The position numbers were made by a program, and so were the translations under genes. This document shows, one piece after another, positions 41,300 to 50,611 of a stretch of 64,000 bases of DNA. Origin of the DNA: Tardiphaga robiniae (GTDB lineage Bacteria; Pseudomonadota; Alphaproteobacteria; Rhizobiales; Xanthobacteraceae); contig NZ_LVYV01000023.1 in the NCBI RefSeq assembly GCF_001618955.1, forward strand, positions 469,645-533,644. The letters are read 5' to 3'. Positions within the stretch are counted from its first letter, which is position 1, and each line of letters starts with the position of its first letter. Below the pieces are notes generated by a model. That model searched no databases and was not told where the DNA came from. It saw nothing but the letters and a program-made list of their open reading frames with translations.

Positions 41300-43590
41300 G
41301 CGATGTCGCCAAACTCCTGGTCGGCAGCGCGGTCGAGCGCATGGAGGATGCGCGCTTCCTGTCGGGATCCGGCTATTTCGCTGATGATCTTGCCGTCGAG
41401 GGGATGCTGCATGCGGCGATCCTGCGCAGCCCCATCGCCCATGCACGGATCGCGTCTATCGACGCATCGGCTGCGCTGGCTATGCCGGGCATTCACGCCG
41501 TGATCACGGCTCACGACATCGGCGACACCATCCCCATCATCCCGCTTCGCCTGGCGCCGCTGCCCGAATTCGAGCCATTCCGCCAGCCCGTCATCGCGCG
41601 CGACAAGGTGCGTTATGTCGGTGAGCCAATCGCTATCGTCGTCGCTGACAGCCGCGCTTTGGCCGAGGATGCGCTGGAGACGATCGGCATCGAATTTGAT
41701 GCGCTGTCCGCAGTCACTGAACGCGGCGCAAGTGAGACCCCGCTATTCGACTTCGCCAAAGATAACGTTGCGCTGCGCTACGATGCCGGGTTTGGCGATG
41801 CCGATGCGGCCTTCGCGTCGGCGCACTATGTGCGCACCGAGCGCTTCAGCGTGCAACGCCACACGGCGCTGCCCATGGAGACGCGGGGCATGCTTGCCGA
41901 ATGGAATTCATTGGCGGGTCGACTCGTCGTCACAGGCGCGACAAAGGTCACGTTCTATAACCGCCGTGCGCTGGCGCAGATGCTGGGCCTTCGCGAGGAT
42001 GATATCGATCTGATCGAGATCGATGTCGGCGGCGGCTTCGGCGTGCGCGGCGAATTCTATCCCGAGGATTTCCTGATCCCCTTTGCGGCCCGCAAACTGG
42101 CACGTCCGGTCAAATGGATCGAGGATCGCCGCGAGCATCTGATGGCGATCAATCATTCGCGCGATGTCGCCTGCGAATTGTCACTCGCCTGCCGCAGCGA
42201 CGGAATGATACTGGGTCTGCGCGGCCGGGTATTCGCCGATATGGGCGCCTATATCCGCACCAATGGCGGCGTCGTGCCGGCCAAGGCGGCGCAGTTTCTG
42301 CCCGGCCCTTACCGCATTCCCCATGTCAGCGTGTCGGTCGAAGCCTTCATGACCAACAAGACGCCGGTCGGCACCTATCGCGGGCCGGGCCGCTTCGAGG
42401 CAAATTTCTTTCGCGAGCGGTTGATCGACATGGCCGCGATCGATCTCGGCATCGACATCGCCGAATTCCGGCGCAAGAACCTGATCACCGAACAGGAATT
42501 GCCTTATCCGATCGATGGGCTCGTACCCTATGAAGGGCCGACATCCTATGACACGGGTGACTATGTCGAGGTGTTCGAGCGTGCCTTGAAGGAGATCGGC
42601 TGGTTTGAGAAGAGTCATCTGCAAGGCAAATTGATCGATGGCGTACGTCATGGCATCGGGCTCGGCTGTTTCGTCGAAAGCGGCGGCGCCGGCCCGAAGG
42701 AGAACGCCGCGCTTACCCTCGAAAAGGACGGGTCGCTGACGGTGGCCGTCGGCTCATCCGTGCTGGGGCAGGGTCTGGAGACGGTGCTCGGCCAGATCGC
42801 GTCGGATACGCTGTCGATCCCGTTCGATCGCATCCGTGTACTTCATGGCTCGACCACGCTGCTCGATGAGGGCTTTGGCACCTATCATTCGCGTGCGGTG
42901 GTGATGGGCGGTTCGGCCGTGCTCGATGCCGCCACCCGGCTCCGCGAGAAGATCCTGCAGCAGGCGTCCAATCACCTGGGCAGGCCGAACAGCGAATTGA
43001 AGATCGTGAATGCAAACGTCATCGCCGATAACGGCGCGTCGGTGTCGTTTGCGGCGCTCGCAGCCGGGCACGACTTGCAGGCAGACGGCACATTCTCCAA
43101 CGATGTGCGCACCTATAGCTACGGCACCCATGCGGCGCATGTCACCGTCGATCCACGTACGGGCGCGGTGAAAGTTCTCGATTACATCGCAGTCGAAGAT
43201 GTTGGTCGCGCCATCAATCCGGCCATCGTGCACGGGCAGGCGATTGGTGCCATCGTGCAGGGACTGGGTGGCGTTTTCCTCGATCATCTGATCTATGACG
43301 AGCAAGGACAGCTTTTGAACGCCTCTCTGGCCGATTATCTGGTGCCGACCGCGAGCGACTTCCCTGTGCTGCGCGCGGTGACGCTGGAGCTGCGGCCGTC
43401 GCCGAGCAATCCGCTCGGTGCCAAGGGCGCGGGCGAGGGCGGTATCGTTGCTGTGGCCGCAGCGACGGCCAATGCGGTGGCGGCAGCGCTGGCGCCGCTC
43501 AATGTCGAGATTCATCACTTGCCGCTGACGCCGCCGCGTCTGTGGCGCCTCATCAAGAATGCGCGCGAGCGCACGACCAATGCCGCATAG
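41296..43590 (+). CDS. Molybdenum hydroxylase catalytic subunit (CoxL-like, form II)
   Basis: A 764-residue molybdopterin-cytosine-dinucleotide-type subunit. Cofactor regions are visible in DVGGGFGVRGEFYPED, TPVGTYRGPGRFEANFF and SVLGQGLETVLGQI. The active-site glutamate region is GAKGAGEGGIVAVAAA. The TYRGPGR loop lacks the VAYRCSFR motif of true (form I) CO dehydrogenase, so the enzyme probably hydroxylates an N-heterocycle or oxidises an aromatic aldehyde. Nicotinate, quinoline, isoquinoline and vanillin enzymes belong to this group. The ATG at 41296 overlaps the small subunit. A maturation factor (CoxF/XdhC) is not in the window. Confidence 0.92.
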   Translation: MSDVAKLLVGSAVERMEDARFLSGSGYFADDLAVEGMLHAAILRSPIAHARIASIDASAALAMPGIHAVITAHDIGDTIPIIPLRLAPLPEFEPFRQPVIARDKVRYVGEPIAIVVADSRALAEDALETIGIEFDALSAVTERGASETPLFDFAKDNVALRYDAGFGDADAAFASAHYVRTERFSVQRHTALPMETRGMLAEWNSLAGRLVVTGATKVTFYNRRALAQMLGLREDDIDLIEIDVGGGFGVRGEFYPEDFLIPFAARKLARPVKWIEDRREHLMAINHSRDVACELSLACRSDGMILGLRGRVFADMGAYIRTNGGVVPAKAAQFLPGPYRIPHVSVSVEAFMTNKTPVGTYRGPGRFEANFFRERLIDMAAIDLGIDIAEFRRKNLITEQELPYPIDGLVPYEGPTSYDTGDYVEVFERALKEIGWFEKSHLQGKLIDGVRHGIGLGCFVESGGAGPKENAALTLEKDGSLTVAVGSSVLGQGLETVLGQIASDTLSIPFDRIRVLHGSTTLLDEGFGTYHSRAVVMGGSAVLDAATRLREKILQQASNHLGRPNSELKIVNANVIADNGASVSFAALAAGHDLQADGTFSNDVRTYSYGTHAAHVTVDPRTGAVKVLDYIAVEDVGRAINPAIVHGQAIGAIVQGLGGVFLDHLIYDEQGQLLNASLADYLVPTASDFPVLRAVTLELRPSPSNPLGAKGAGEGGIVAVAAATANAVAAALAPLNVEIHHLPLTPPRLWRLIKNARERTTNAA

Positions 43591-43599
43591 GGACTGATT

Positions 43600-44604
43600 G
43601 TGCCGATCGATATCCATGCCCATTATGTGCCGCCGCAGCTGCTGTCCGCGATCGATGGCCGCGGCGCCTATTGCGGCGTGAGGCTGCTACCATCAGGGAA
43701 TGGCAAGCCGCCGGCCCTCGGCTTCGATTATGGTTTCAGGGTTCGGCCGTTCTTCCCGCAACTGGTTGAGCCGGTTGAACAACGCCGTGCCAGCCTCGAC
43801 CGCCAGGGTCTCGACCGGCAACTGGTCGCCACATGGCCTGATATCTACGGCTACGGTCTGGCGAAAGATGCCTGTGCGCATTGGCATCGGATGCTCAACG
43901 ATACGCTCGGCGAGTGGTGCCACACCAACAGCGACCGCTTTTCCTTTGTCGCATCGGTGCCGCTGGTCGATGCTGCCGATGCCGCGGCTGAACTCGATCG
44001 CGCCGTTGGCCTTGGCGCTGTTGCGGTCATGGTCCCGGCCAATGTTGAAGGCGTCAATATCGGCGAGAAGCCTCTCGATCCGTTTTGGGCCAAGGCGGAA
44101 GCCTTGGGACTGCCGGTCATCCTTCATCCCGTGCTGGTGGATGCTGCGCCGCGTACCGCGAAATTCGCGCTGACGCAGATCGCCCAATACACGTTCGATA
44201 CCACGCTCGGCATCGGCTCGATCATCTTCTCGGGTGTGCTCGATCGCTTCCCGGCGCTCTCGATCGTCCTCAGCCATGGCGGCGGCACATTTCCTTATCT
44301 GCTGGGCCGCTTCGATGTGATGCATGCGCGGATGGATCGCGCGGGACAGGGCGATGTCGCGCAATGCGACCCGTCGGTCTACGCCTCGCGCATCGGCTAT
44401 GACAGCATCGTTCATGCGCCAAAAGCGTTGCGTTTTCTCGCCGATACCGTGGGCATTGAACGTGTAGCGCTCGGTACTGACGAATCCTTCCCGCCGGCGG
44501 ATCGCGATCCCCTCGCCAGCGTCAAGGCTGCGGGCTTTTCCGCTGCCGATATCGAACTGATTACTGAAACCAATCCGAGGCGTCTGTTTCCACGTTTGCC
44601 CTGA
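43600..44604 (+). CDS. ACMSD-like amidohydrolase/decarboxylase
   Basis: A 334-residue protein of the amidohydrolase_2 group that includes 2-amino-3-carboxymuconate-6-semialdehyde decarboxylase and gamma-resorcylate decarboxylase. The metal site is in IDIHAHYVPP. Later residues are PVILHPVLVD, IVLSHGGGTFPYLLGRFDVM and ALGTDESFPPADRDP. The start is a GTG at 43600, ten bases after the hydroxylase stop. Members decarboxylate or hydrolyse ring or muconate acids. Beside a molybdenum hydroxylase, a role on a hydroxylated (hetero)aromatic acid is plausible. Confidence 0.85.
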   Translation: MPIDIHAHYVPPQLLSAIDGRGAYCGVRLLPSGNGKPPALGFDYGFRVRPFFPQLVEPVEQRRASLDRQGLDRQLVATWPDIYGYGLAKDACAHWHRMLNDTLGEWCHTNSDRFSFVASVPLVDAADAAAELDRAVGLGAVAVMVPANVEGVNIGEKPLDPFWAKAEALGLPVILHPVLVDAAPRTAKFALTQIAQYTFDTTLGIGSIIFSGVLDRFPALSIVLSHGGGTFPYLLGRFDVMHARMDRAGQGDVAQCDPSVYASRIGYDSIVHAPKALRFLADTVGIERVALGTDESFPPADRDPLASVKAAGFSAADIELITETNPRRLFPRLP

Positions 44605-44655
44605 GCTGCGGCGCGTTCTGCTGTATCACTTTCATGCGAAAAAAGAGGACAGATC

Positions 44656-45684
44656 ATGCTGAAACGTCTGCTTGTTGCCGTCGGTGTTGCGATGTCGATG
44701 CTGGGTCTTGCGAACGCCCAGGAGATGAAGACGGTCAAGGTCGGGACGACCAATCTGTCATCGGATATCGGTCTGTTCCTCGCCGAGAAGCGCGGCTACT
44801 TCAAGGAAGAGGGTGTCAAGGTCGAACTGATCCCGTTCGATTCCGGCGCCAAGATGGTGGCCCCGCTCGGCGCGGGCGATCTCGACGCGTCGGCAGGCGC
44901 AGCCTCCGCCGGGCTCTATAATGCCGTCAATCGCGGTCTCAAGCTGAAGATGGTGGCGGACAAGGGCACCAATATCGCGGGCTATAGCTACAAGGCGCTG
45001 ATGGTGCGCAAGGATCTGATCGAGTCAGGCGCATTTAAGTCGCTTGCCGATCTCAAGGGCAAGAAGGTCGCGATCATTGCCAACGGCGCGGCCGATGAAT
45101 CCGTCATCAATCAGGCGCTGAAGAAGGCCGGGCTCAAGGACGAGGATATCGAAAAGGTCTTCCTTCCGTTCCCGCAGCATCTCACGGCCTTCGCCAACAA
45201 GGCGATCGACGCGGCGATTTCGGCGGAGCCGGGCGTGACGGCGATGGTGCGCAACAATGTCGCTGTGCGCTTTACCGGCCTCGACGATTTTTATCCGGTG
45301 CAGCAGACGGCCATGCTGCTGATCAACGGCAAGTTCGCCGAGGACCGCAAGACCGTCACGGCCTTCCTCAAGGCCTATTTGCGCGGGGTGCGCGCCTATG
45401 CTGCGACGCTGAAGGACGGCAAGATCGCGGGGCCCGGCGCCGAGGACATGATCAAGGACATTGCCGAGATGACAGGCATCAAGGACATGGCGCTGCTGCA
45501 TCAGATCGTACCGGTGTTCATCGATCCCGACGGCCAGATCAATCTGCCCAGCGTTGAAACCGATCTCGCTTACTTCAAGTCGCGCGGGCTGGTCACCAGC
45601 GACATCGAGGCAGCCAAGGTCGTCGACATGTCCTATGTCGATGCACTGAAGCCGGTTCTGGGACCATTTGCACGACCCAAGTGA
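44656..45684 (+). CDS. NitT/TauT-type ABC substrate-binding protein
   Basis: A 342-residue periplasmic binding protein with a Sec signal peptide (MLKRLLVAVGVAMSMLGLANA). The mature start VKVGTTNLSSDIGLFLAEKR and LIPFDSGAKMVAPLGAGDLD are the SsuA/THI5-like NMT1 fold pattern. GAGGACAG before the ATG is a good ribosome binding site. It heads a three-gene transporter and lies 51 bases behind the ACMSD-like gene, so it may belong to the hydroxylase operon. NitT/TauT relatives import sulfonates, nitrate, pyrimidine precursors or aromatic acids. Confidence 0.9.
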   Translation: MLKRLLVAVGVAMSMLGLANAQEMKTVKVGTTNLSSDIGLFLAEKRGYFKEEGVKVELIPFDSGAKMVAPLGAGDLDASAGAASAGLYNAVNRGLKLKMVADKGTNIAGYSYKALMVRKDLIESGAFKSLADLKGKKVAIIANGAADESVINQALKKAGLKDEDIEKVFLPFPQHLTAFANKAIDAAISAEPGVTAMVRNNVAVRFTGLDDFYPVQQTAMLLINGKFAEDRKTVTAFLKAYLRGVRAYAATLKDGKIAGPGAEDMIKDIAEMTGIKDMALLHQIVPVFIDPDGQINLPSVETDLAYFKSRGLVTSDIEAAKVVDMSYVDALKPVLGPFARPK

Positions 45685-45706
45685 GACGGTGAAGAGAAGC
45701 GTGGCT

Positions 45707-46537
45707 ATGACGGTGCCGACGACCACAGCAGAACTCCCGGGGGGCGGACAAGCGTCGGCACCGAAGATCAGTCTGCGCGACGTCACCAAGCGGCACGATA
45801 CGCAGTTGGCGCTGGACCGGATCACGCTCGATATCCCGGTCAGCACCTTCTTCGTGGTGGTTGGCCCGAGCGGCTGCGGCAAGACGACTCTGCTGCGCAT
45901 GCTTGCCGGGCTGGATGCGCCATCGGAGGGCCGGATCGATATCGCCAATTCGCAACCCGGCCATCCGCAGAATTCCATGGTGTTCCAGGGGGACTCGTTG
46001 TTTCCCTGGATGACCGTATGGGACAACGCCGCCTACGGCCTGACGATGCGCAAGGTCCCGAAAGCGCGCATCGATGAGGTGGTCGGGCATTATCTGAACA
46101 AGACCGGCATGTATGGCGCGCGCACGCTTTATCCGCATCAGCTCTCCGGCGGCATGCGCCAGCGCGTCTCCATCGCGCGCGCCTTTGCCAACGATCCCGA
46201 TATCCTGCTGATGGACGAGCCGTTCTCGGCGCTCGACGAACAGAACAAGACGCTGCTGCATGAGGAGTTGCTGCGGATCTGGGAAGAGACGCGCAAGACC
46301 GTGGTCTTCATTACCCACAGTGTCGATGAAGCCGTGACGCTCGGTGATCGCATCATGGTCATGACAGCGGGGCCGGGGCGCATCAAGACCATCGTGCCGG
46401 TGAATCTACCGCGACCGCGCAAAGTCGTCGAACTCCGGCACACGCCGGCTTACGGCGAACTGGTCTACGACATCTGGGCGCAGCTCCGCGAAGAGGTCGA
46501 TCGCGCGCGCAGCCGCGAGCCGGGGAGCAAGGCATGA
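45707..46537 (+). CDS. NitT/TauT-type ABC transporter ATPase
   Basis: A 276-residue ABC ATPase. Walker A is VVGPSGCGKTTLLRMLAG, the Q-loop region VFQGDSLFPWMTVWDN, the signature LSGGMRQRVSIARAFAN and Walker B ILLMDEPFSALDEQ. FITHSVDEAVTLGDRIMVM completes the SsuB/TauB pattern. The frame extends to 45668 inside the binding-protein gene; ATG 45707 or GTG 45701 behind GAAGAG are the realistic starts. The stop overlaps the permease gene by four bases. Confidence 0.92.
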   Translation: MTVPTTTAELPGGGQASAPKISLRDVTKRHDTQLALDRITLDIPVSTFFVVVGPSGCGKTTLLRMLAGLDAPSEGRIDIANSQPGHPQNSMVFQGDSLFPWMTVWDNAAYGLTMRKVPKARIDEVVGHYLNKTGMYGARTLYPHQLSGGMRQRVSIARAFANDPDILLMDEPFSALDEQNKTLLHEELLRIWEETRKTVVFITHSVDEAVTLGDRIMVMTAGPGRIKTIVPVNLPRPRKVVELRHTPAYGELVYDIWAQLREEVDRARSREPGSKA

Positions 46538-47307
46538 GCGCGGGCCAGACTCGCTCGCTGTGGAGTGACCGTACCATCAGCGTCCTGTCGCCGCTGGTGC
46601 TGTTGGGCCTGTGGGAAATCTGCGCTCGCACCGGCATCGTTGATGTCAGGTTCTTTCCGGCGCCCTCTAACATCATTGGGCATCTGTTCGAGCTCGCTTC
46701 CTCCGGCGCGCTGTGGCGTCATGTGGGAGCCAGCCTGTATCGCCTCGCTGCTGGTTTCGTCGTCGGCTGCGTGCCGGCCATCGTGATCGGACTTGCTATT
46801 GGGCTCTATCGCCCGGTGCGAGCCGCCTTCGATCCGCTGATTTCGGCGACCTATCCAATTCCGAAGAGCTCCCTGCTGCCGCTGATCCTCTTGATCTTCG
46901 GTCTCGGTGAAAGTTCGAAGATCGCGATGGTCGCGATCGGCGTGTTCTATCCGGTGGTCATCAACACGGCGGCCGGCGTGCGCCAGATTGCGCCGATCTT
47001 CCTCGACGTCGGCCGCAATTTCGGCGCCAGCCGCTTCAACATGTTTCGCACCGTGGCGCTTCCCGGCGCATTGCCGCTGATCATGACCGGCATCAAGCTC
47101 GGCGCCGGCATGGGGCTGGTGCTGATCGCCATCGCAGAGATGGTCGGCGCCAAGCAGGGGCTCGGCTACATGATCTGGAATGCGTGGGAGCTGTTCGACG
47201 TCCAGACCATGTATGTCGGCCTGTTTGTCATCGCGATCATCGGCTTTGTGATGAATGCCGGCTTCGACGCGCTGGAGCGCGCCATCGTGCCGTGGCGGAA
47301 GGGCTAG
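46534..47307 (+). CDS. NitT/TauT-type ABC transporter permease
   Basis: A 257-residue permease with about six membrane segments. The cytoplasmic EAA-like loop AGVRQIAPIFLDVGRNFGAS is the ATPase contact. The ending WELFDVQTMYVGLFVIAIIG is typical of SsuC/TauC. It starts by ATGA overlap with the ATPase gene. Its stop codon (47305-47307) overlaps the stop of the convergent flavoprotein gene (47304-47306) by two bases, so no room remains for an intergenic terminator. Confidence 0.92.
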   Translation: MSAGQTRSLWSDRTISVLSPLVLLGLWEICARTGIVDVRFFPAPSNIIGHLFELASSGALWRHVGASLYRLAAGFVVGCVPAIVIGLAIGLYRPVRAAFDPLISATYPIPKSSLLPLILLIFGLGESSKIAMVAIGVFYPVVINTAAGVRQIAPIFLDVGRNFGASRFNMFRTVALPGALPLIMTGIKLGAGMGLVLIAIAEMVGAKQGLGYMIWNAWELFDVQTMYVGLFVIAIIGFVMNAGFDALERAIVPWRKG

Positions 47308-48662
47308 GGTGTCTTCAACTGCTCGCTCACGGCCAGCAACTGCCGCCGAATATTGGATGCCGCGGTCACTTCCCAGAACGCGCCGCGCGTCGCCGGGCCG
47401 ATGGCATAGAAGCCGGGCTGAACACGACCGGCGCTGTCGCGCAGCTCGCAGGTTGGGGCGACATCGAGGCCGAGGCCGTTGAAGCCGGTCCGCGCTTGCC
47501 CGGTTGCGAGCAGCGACTTGATGAGCGGATCGCCCAGGCGATCATAACGCTCTTCCGGGCCGGTACAGTTCAGAATCCAGTTGGTGGCGAGGTTGATCGT
47601 CTCGCCGTGTCCGCGCTTGCGGATGGTCACGTCATGTCCCGACAGTGTCGCAACTGCACTGGTGATGCGACCCGCGATCACATCGAGCTGCTTGTCTCGC
47701 TGCAACTGCTCCAGCAGTTCGGCGACGTCGGGTGCCAACCGATGCCGGTGCACCATCCAGATCGCGCGCAGATGCCGCGCGAAGCGGGCACGTTCGGCCT
47801 CAGAGGCGTTCCTGTAGAGTTCACCAATGGACAATCGAAACGTGTCGACCATCGTCTGCCATGGAATGCCCGCGGCAACCTTGCGGCGGGTGTCCCTGAG
47901 CAACGCCGCCAGAAGCCCACGCGCGGTGGGTACCGGGAATGAGTTCATCGGATCTGGATCGGTCTGCGCCGGCACGTCGATCAGCGGCAGCAATCCGCGC
48001 CGCGAGACCATCGTGATGGGCGCGCGCATGCCGCGATGGACGAGATCGATCACCATATCGACCGCGGTGGCGCCGGTGCCGATGACCAGCACGCGATCGT
48101 CCTTGTCGATCGGATCGAGCGCGCCCGGCGCCCAGACATTGGTAATCGAGCGCGGCGATGCCTCGATGCCGGGAAATGGCGACGGCGGCTGGTTGCCGAG
48201 GCAGAGGAACACCAGATCGGCGTCGATGGTCGCGCCCGATGCCGTCGCAACGCGATAGTCATGGTCTTGCCGCGTGATGCTTAGCGCCGCATCCTGCCGC
48301 GGAGTCACGCGGCCTGTGCCAGTCAGTTCATTGAACTTCGTGGAGATGTAGTCGCCATAGACCCGGCGAGGCACGAAGGAGGTTGAATAGTCCGGCCAGT
48401 CCGCCTGGCCCGTCTCCGTCAACCATTCGACGAAGCCGTTATCTTCGGCGCCGAGTCCGCCCATCTTTGAGGCTGGGACGTTGATGCGGTGCCACTTGGC
48501 TTTCGCGGAATAGGCAAGCCCGCGCCCGAAGGCGCCATCGCGATCCAGCACGGTGATCGGCCCGATCTGCGGCAGCCTGGCCAGAATGATGCCGGCGAAT
48601 GCGCCGGCCACGCCGCCGCCGATCACGGCGACGCGCAGGGATGTGGGAGGGGCTGATGTCAT
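47304..48662 (-). CDS. FAD/NAD(P)-binding protein (NAD_binding_9 type)
   Basis: A 452-residue flavoprotein. The dinucleotide fold RVAVIGGGVAGAFAGIILAR near the N-terminus is followed by FGRGLAYSAKAKWHRINVPA, characteristic of the PF13454 group. A second motif, VLVIGTGATAVDMVIDL, is at about 200. NWILNCTGPEERYD near the C-terminus supports FAD binding. Substrates of this group are mostly unknown. It is downstream of and cotranscribed with the deaminase-like amidohydrolase at 48699 (36 bases apart), so it may act in the same pathway. Confidence 0.83.
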   Translation of the reverse strand: MTSAPPTSLRVAVIGGGVAGAFAGIILARLPQIGPITVLDRDGAFGRGLAYSAKAKWHRINVPASKMGGLGAEDNGFVEWLTETGQADWPDYSTSFVPRRVYGDYISTKFNELTGTGRVTPRQDAALSITRQDHDYRVATASGATIDADLVFLCLGNQPPSPFPGIEASPRSITNVWAPGALDPIDKDDRVLVIGTGATAVDMVIDLVHRGMRAPITMVSRRGLLPLIDVPAQTDPDPMNSFPVPTARGLLAALLRDTRRKVAAGIPWQTMVDTFRLSIGELYRNASEAERARFARHLRAIWMVHRHRLAPDVAELLEQLQRDKQLDVIAGRITSAVATLSGHDVTIRKRGHGETINLATNWILNCTGPEERYDRLGDPLIKSLLATGQARTGFNGLGLDVAPTCELRDSAGRVQPGFYAIGPATRGAFWEVTAASNIRRQLLAVSEQLKTP

Positions 48663-48698
48663 GCTGTCGCGTGATGTGAGGAAAGGATGTCGAAGATA

Positions 48699-49988
48699 TC
48701 AGCTCGGCGGCGCGTAGGCAGCCGGATCGACCGAAGCCGGGCGGCCATCGAGCGCGAGTCGACCGATACGCGCCGGTGTCTCCGCGATGACCTTGCCACG
48801 GCGCACGACCGCGAGCCGCGTCGCCTTCAGCCGGATCGCCTCGATGGGGTCCTGCGCCTGCAGCAGAATGAGGTCGCCGTTGCATCCGACATCGAGGCCA
48901 TAGCCCTCGAGCCCCATGATCTTTGCGGGATTTGTCGTGACGGTGTCGAAACAGAATCGCATCGCGTCGCGGCTGGTCATCTGCCCGACATGCAGGCCCA
49001 TATGTGCGACTTCGAGCATATCCGCCGAGCCCAGCGAATACCACGGGTCCATGCAGCAGTCCTGGCCGAAGGCCACATTGATGCCGTAGGGCCGCATCTC
49101 CGGCACGCGGGTCTGGCCGCGGCGCTTCGGATAGCTGTCGTGGCGGCCCTGCAGCACGATATTGATCAGCGGATTGGCGATCGCAGCGACGCCGGCTTCG
49201 GCGATCAGCGGCAGCAGCTTCGAGACATAGTAGTTGTCCATCGAATGCATCGAGGTTAGGTGCGAGCCGGCGACTCGGCCTTGCAGTCCGAGACGCTGGG
49301 TCTCATAGGCGAGGGTCTCGATATGGCGCGACAGCGGATCGTCGCTTTCGTCGCAATGCATGTCGACGCGCAGTCCGCGCGCAGCGGCGATCTCGCAGAG
49401 TGCCTTCACCGATGCGGCGCCATCGGCCATGGTGCGCTCGAAATGCGGAATGCCGCCGACGATGCTGACCCCCTTGTCGAGCGCGCGGGTGAGATTTTGC
49501 GCAGCCGTCGGCGAGCGGAAATAGCCGTCCTGCGGGAACGCCACCAGTTCGAGATCGAGATAGGGCGCGACCTGTTTCTTGACGTCGAGCAGCGCATCGA
49601 CAGCCAGCAGCCGGTCGTCGCAGATATCCACATGGGTACGCACCGCGAGCAGGCCCTGCGCCACCGCGAGATCGCAATAGCGCAACGCACGTTCGACCAG
49701 TGCTTCATAAGTGAGGTGTGGCTTCAACTCGCCCCACAGCGCGATGCCCTCGAGCAGGGTGCCGGAGACATTCAGACGCGGCAGGCCGAGCGATAGCGTT
49801 GCATCCATATGAAAGTGGATGTCGACGAAGGGCGGCGAGACCAGATGCCCGGCGGCATCGATCACACGTCCGACCTCTCCCGCCAGATTGGGCTGCACCG
49901 CGACGATACGGCCCCCTTCGATGGCGATATCCTGGCCCGTGCGGCCGTCGGGAAGCGTGGCGTTGCGAATGAGGAGGTCGAACGGCAT
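48699..49988 (-). CDS. Cytosine-deaminase-like amidohydrolase (CodA family)
   Basis: A 429-residue metal-dependent amidohydrolase. The first metal site is in PPFVDIHFHMDATLS (H58, H60). The catalytic part is RVDMHCDESDDPLSRHIETL, with the HxDE pattern of CodA and related N-isopropylammelide/cytosine deaminases. VAGSHLTSMHSM and FGQDCCMDPWYSLGSADML carry the remaining metal residues. These enzymes deaminate cytosine, creatinine or related heterocycles; the substrate here is open. It starts at 49988 with its own upstream region and is followed by the flavoprotein gene. The NitT/TauT transporter on the other strand would fit import of a heterocyclic substrate. Confidence 0.87.
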   Translation of the reverse strand: MPFDLLIRNATLPDGRTGQDIAIEGGRIVAVQPNLAGEVGRVIDAAGHLVSPPFVDIHFHMDATLSLGLPRLNVSGTLLEGIALWGELKPHLTYEALVERALRYCDLAVAQGLLAVRTHVDICDDRLLAVDALLDVKKQVAPYLDLELVAFPQDGYFRSPTAAQNLTRALDKGVSIVGGIPHFERTMADGAASVKALCEIAAARGLRVDMHCDESDDPLSRHIETLAYETQRLGLQGRVAGSHLTSMHSMDNYYVSKLLPLIAEAGVAAIANPLINIVLQGRHDSYPKRRGQTRVPEMRPYGINVAFGQDCCMDPWYSLGSADMLEVAHMGLHVGQMTSRDAMRFCFDTVTTNPAKIMGLEGYGLDVGCNGDLILLQAQDPIEAIRLKATRLAVVRRGKVIAETPARIGRLALDGRPASVDPAAYAPPS

Positions 49989-50103
49989 GAAACCCTTGCT
50001 GCTGCAGGTGTGATCGCTGAATTATCGGCGTTGCGCTGCAGCAATGCAAGACGGTCCCACGCGGGCGGCATCCGCCGGTCCGCGCGGACCGATTTGACCT
50101 GTA

Positions 50104-50469
50104 TCAGTGAAACGATTGTTGTGCGGCGCGGAGCAGATCGATCGGGCTCCATGGCTTGGCCATGAACAGTGTGCCGTCGGGCAGTCGACGCACGCGAGGC
50201 GCACCCGAAGTCACGATCACATGCATATCGGGGAATCGTTGCTTGGCGAGATAAGCGAGCTCGATGCCGTCCATCATGCCCGCGAGTTCCACGTCGGTGA
50301 AGACCATCGCAACATTGTCGCCGGATTCCTCCAGCACCAGCACGGCCGCCTCCGCGCTTTCGCATTCGATGACGTTCATCTCGCTCTCTTCGAGGAGCAG
50401 GCTGACCAATGTGCGTTGCGCTTCGTCGTTCTCGACCACCAGTGCTGTGGACCTGTGTGCATACCCCAT
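50104..50469 (-). CDS. Single-domain response regulator
   Basis: A 121-residue receiver domain without output domain. The start TALVVENDEAQRTLVSLLLE has the acidic pocket, written EN-DE in place of the usual DD. The phosphoryl acceptor is in MVFTDVELAGMMDG, the switch Ser/Thr in VIVTSGAPRV and the conserved Lys in LFMAKPWSP. The ATG at 50469 has CGGAGGTTCCCC before it; the frame is open to 50505 without a ribosome binding site. No histidine kinase gene is adjacent. It is likely a CheY/Rhizobium-type orphan regulator that acts on partners elsewhere. Confidence 0.88.
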   Translation of the reverse strand: MGYAHRSTALVVENDEAQRTLVSLLLEESEMNVIECESAEAAVLVLEESGDNVAMVFTDVELAGMMDGIELAYLAKQRFPDMHVIVTSGAPRVRRLPDGTLFMAKPWSPIDLLRAAQQSFH

Positions 50470-50611
50470 GGGGAACCTCCGTGGTTTGTTGCGACACGAG
50501 GGCAATGCATCAGTTCATAGGGAGTTCAGATAAAAGTGAGTTCCCGTGAGCAACAATGTTGCTGTTACGCATGCATGCCTAAGCATGATCATGCGCTCTG
50601 AAAGGATGCAG

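Noticed and set aside
41296..43590. Aerobic carbon monoxide dehydrogenase large subunit
   Set aside because: The CoxL active-site loop VAYRCSFR is not present; the corresponding loop reads TYRGPGR as in form II hydroxylases, so CO oxidation is not supported.
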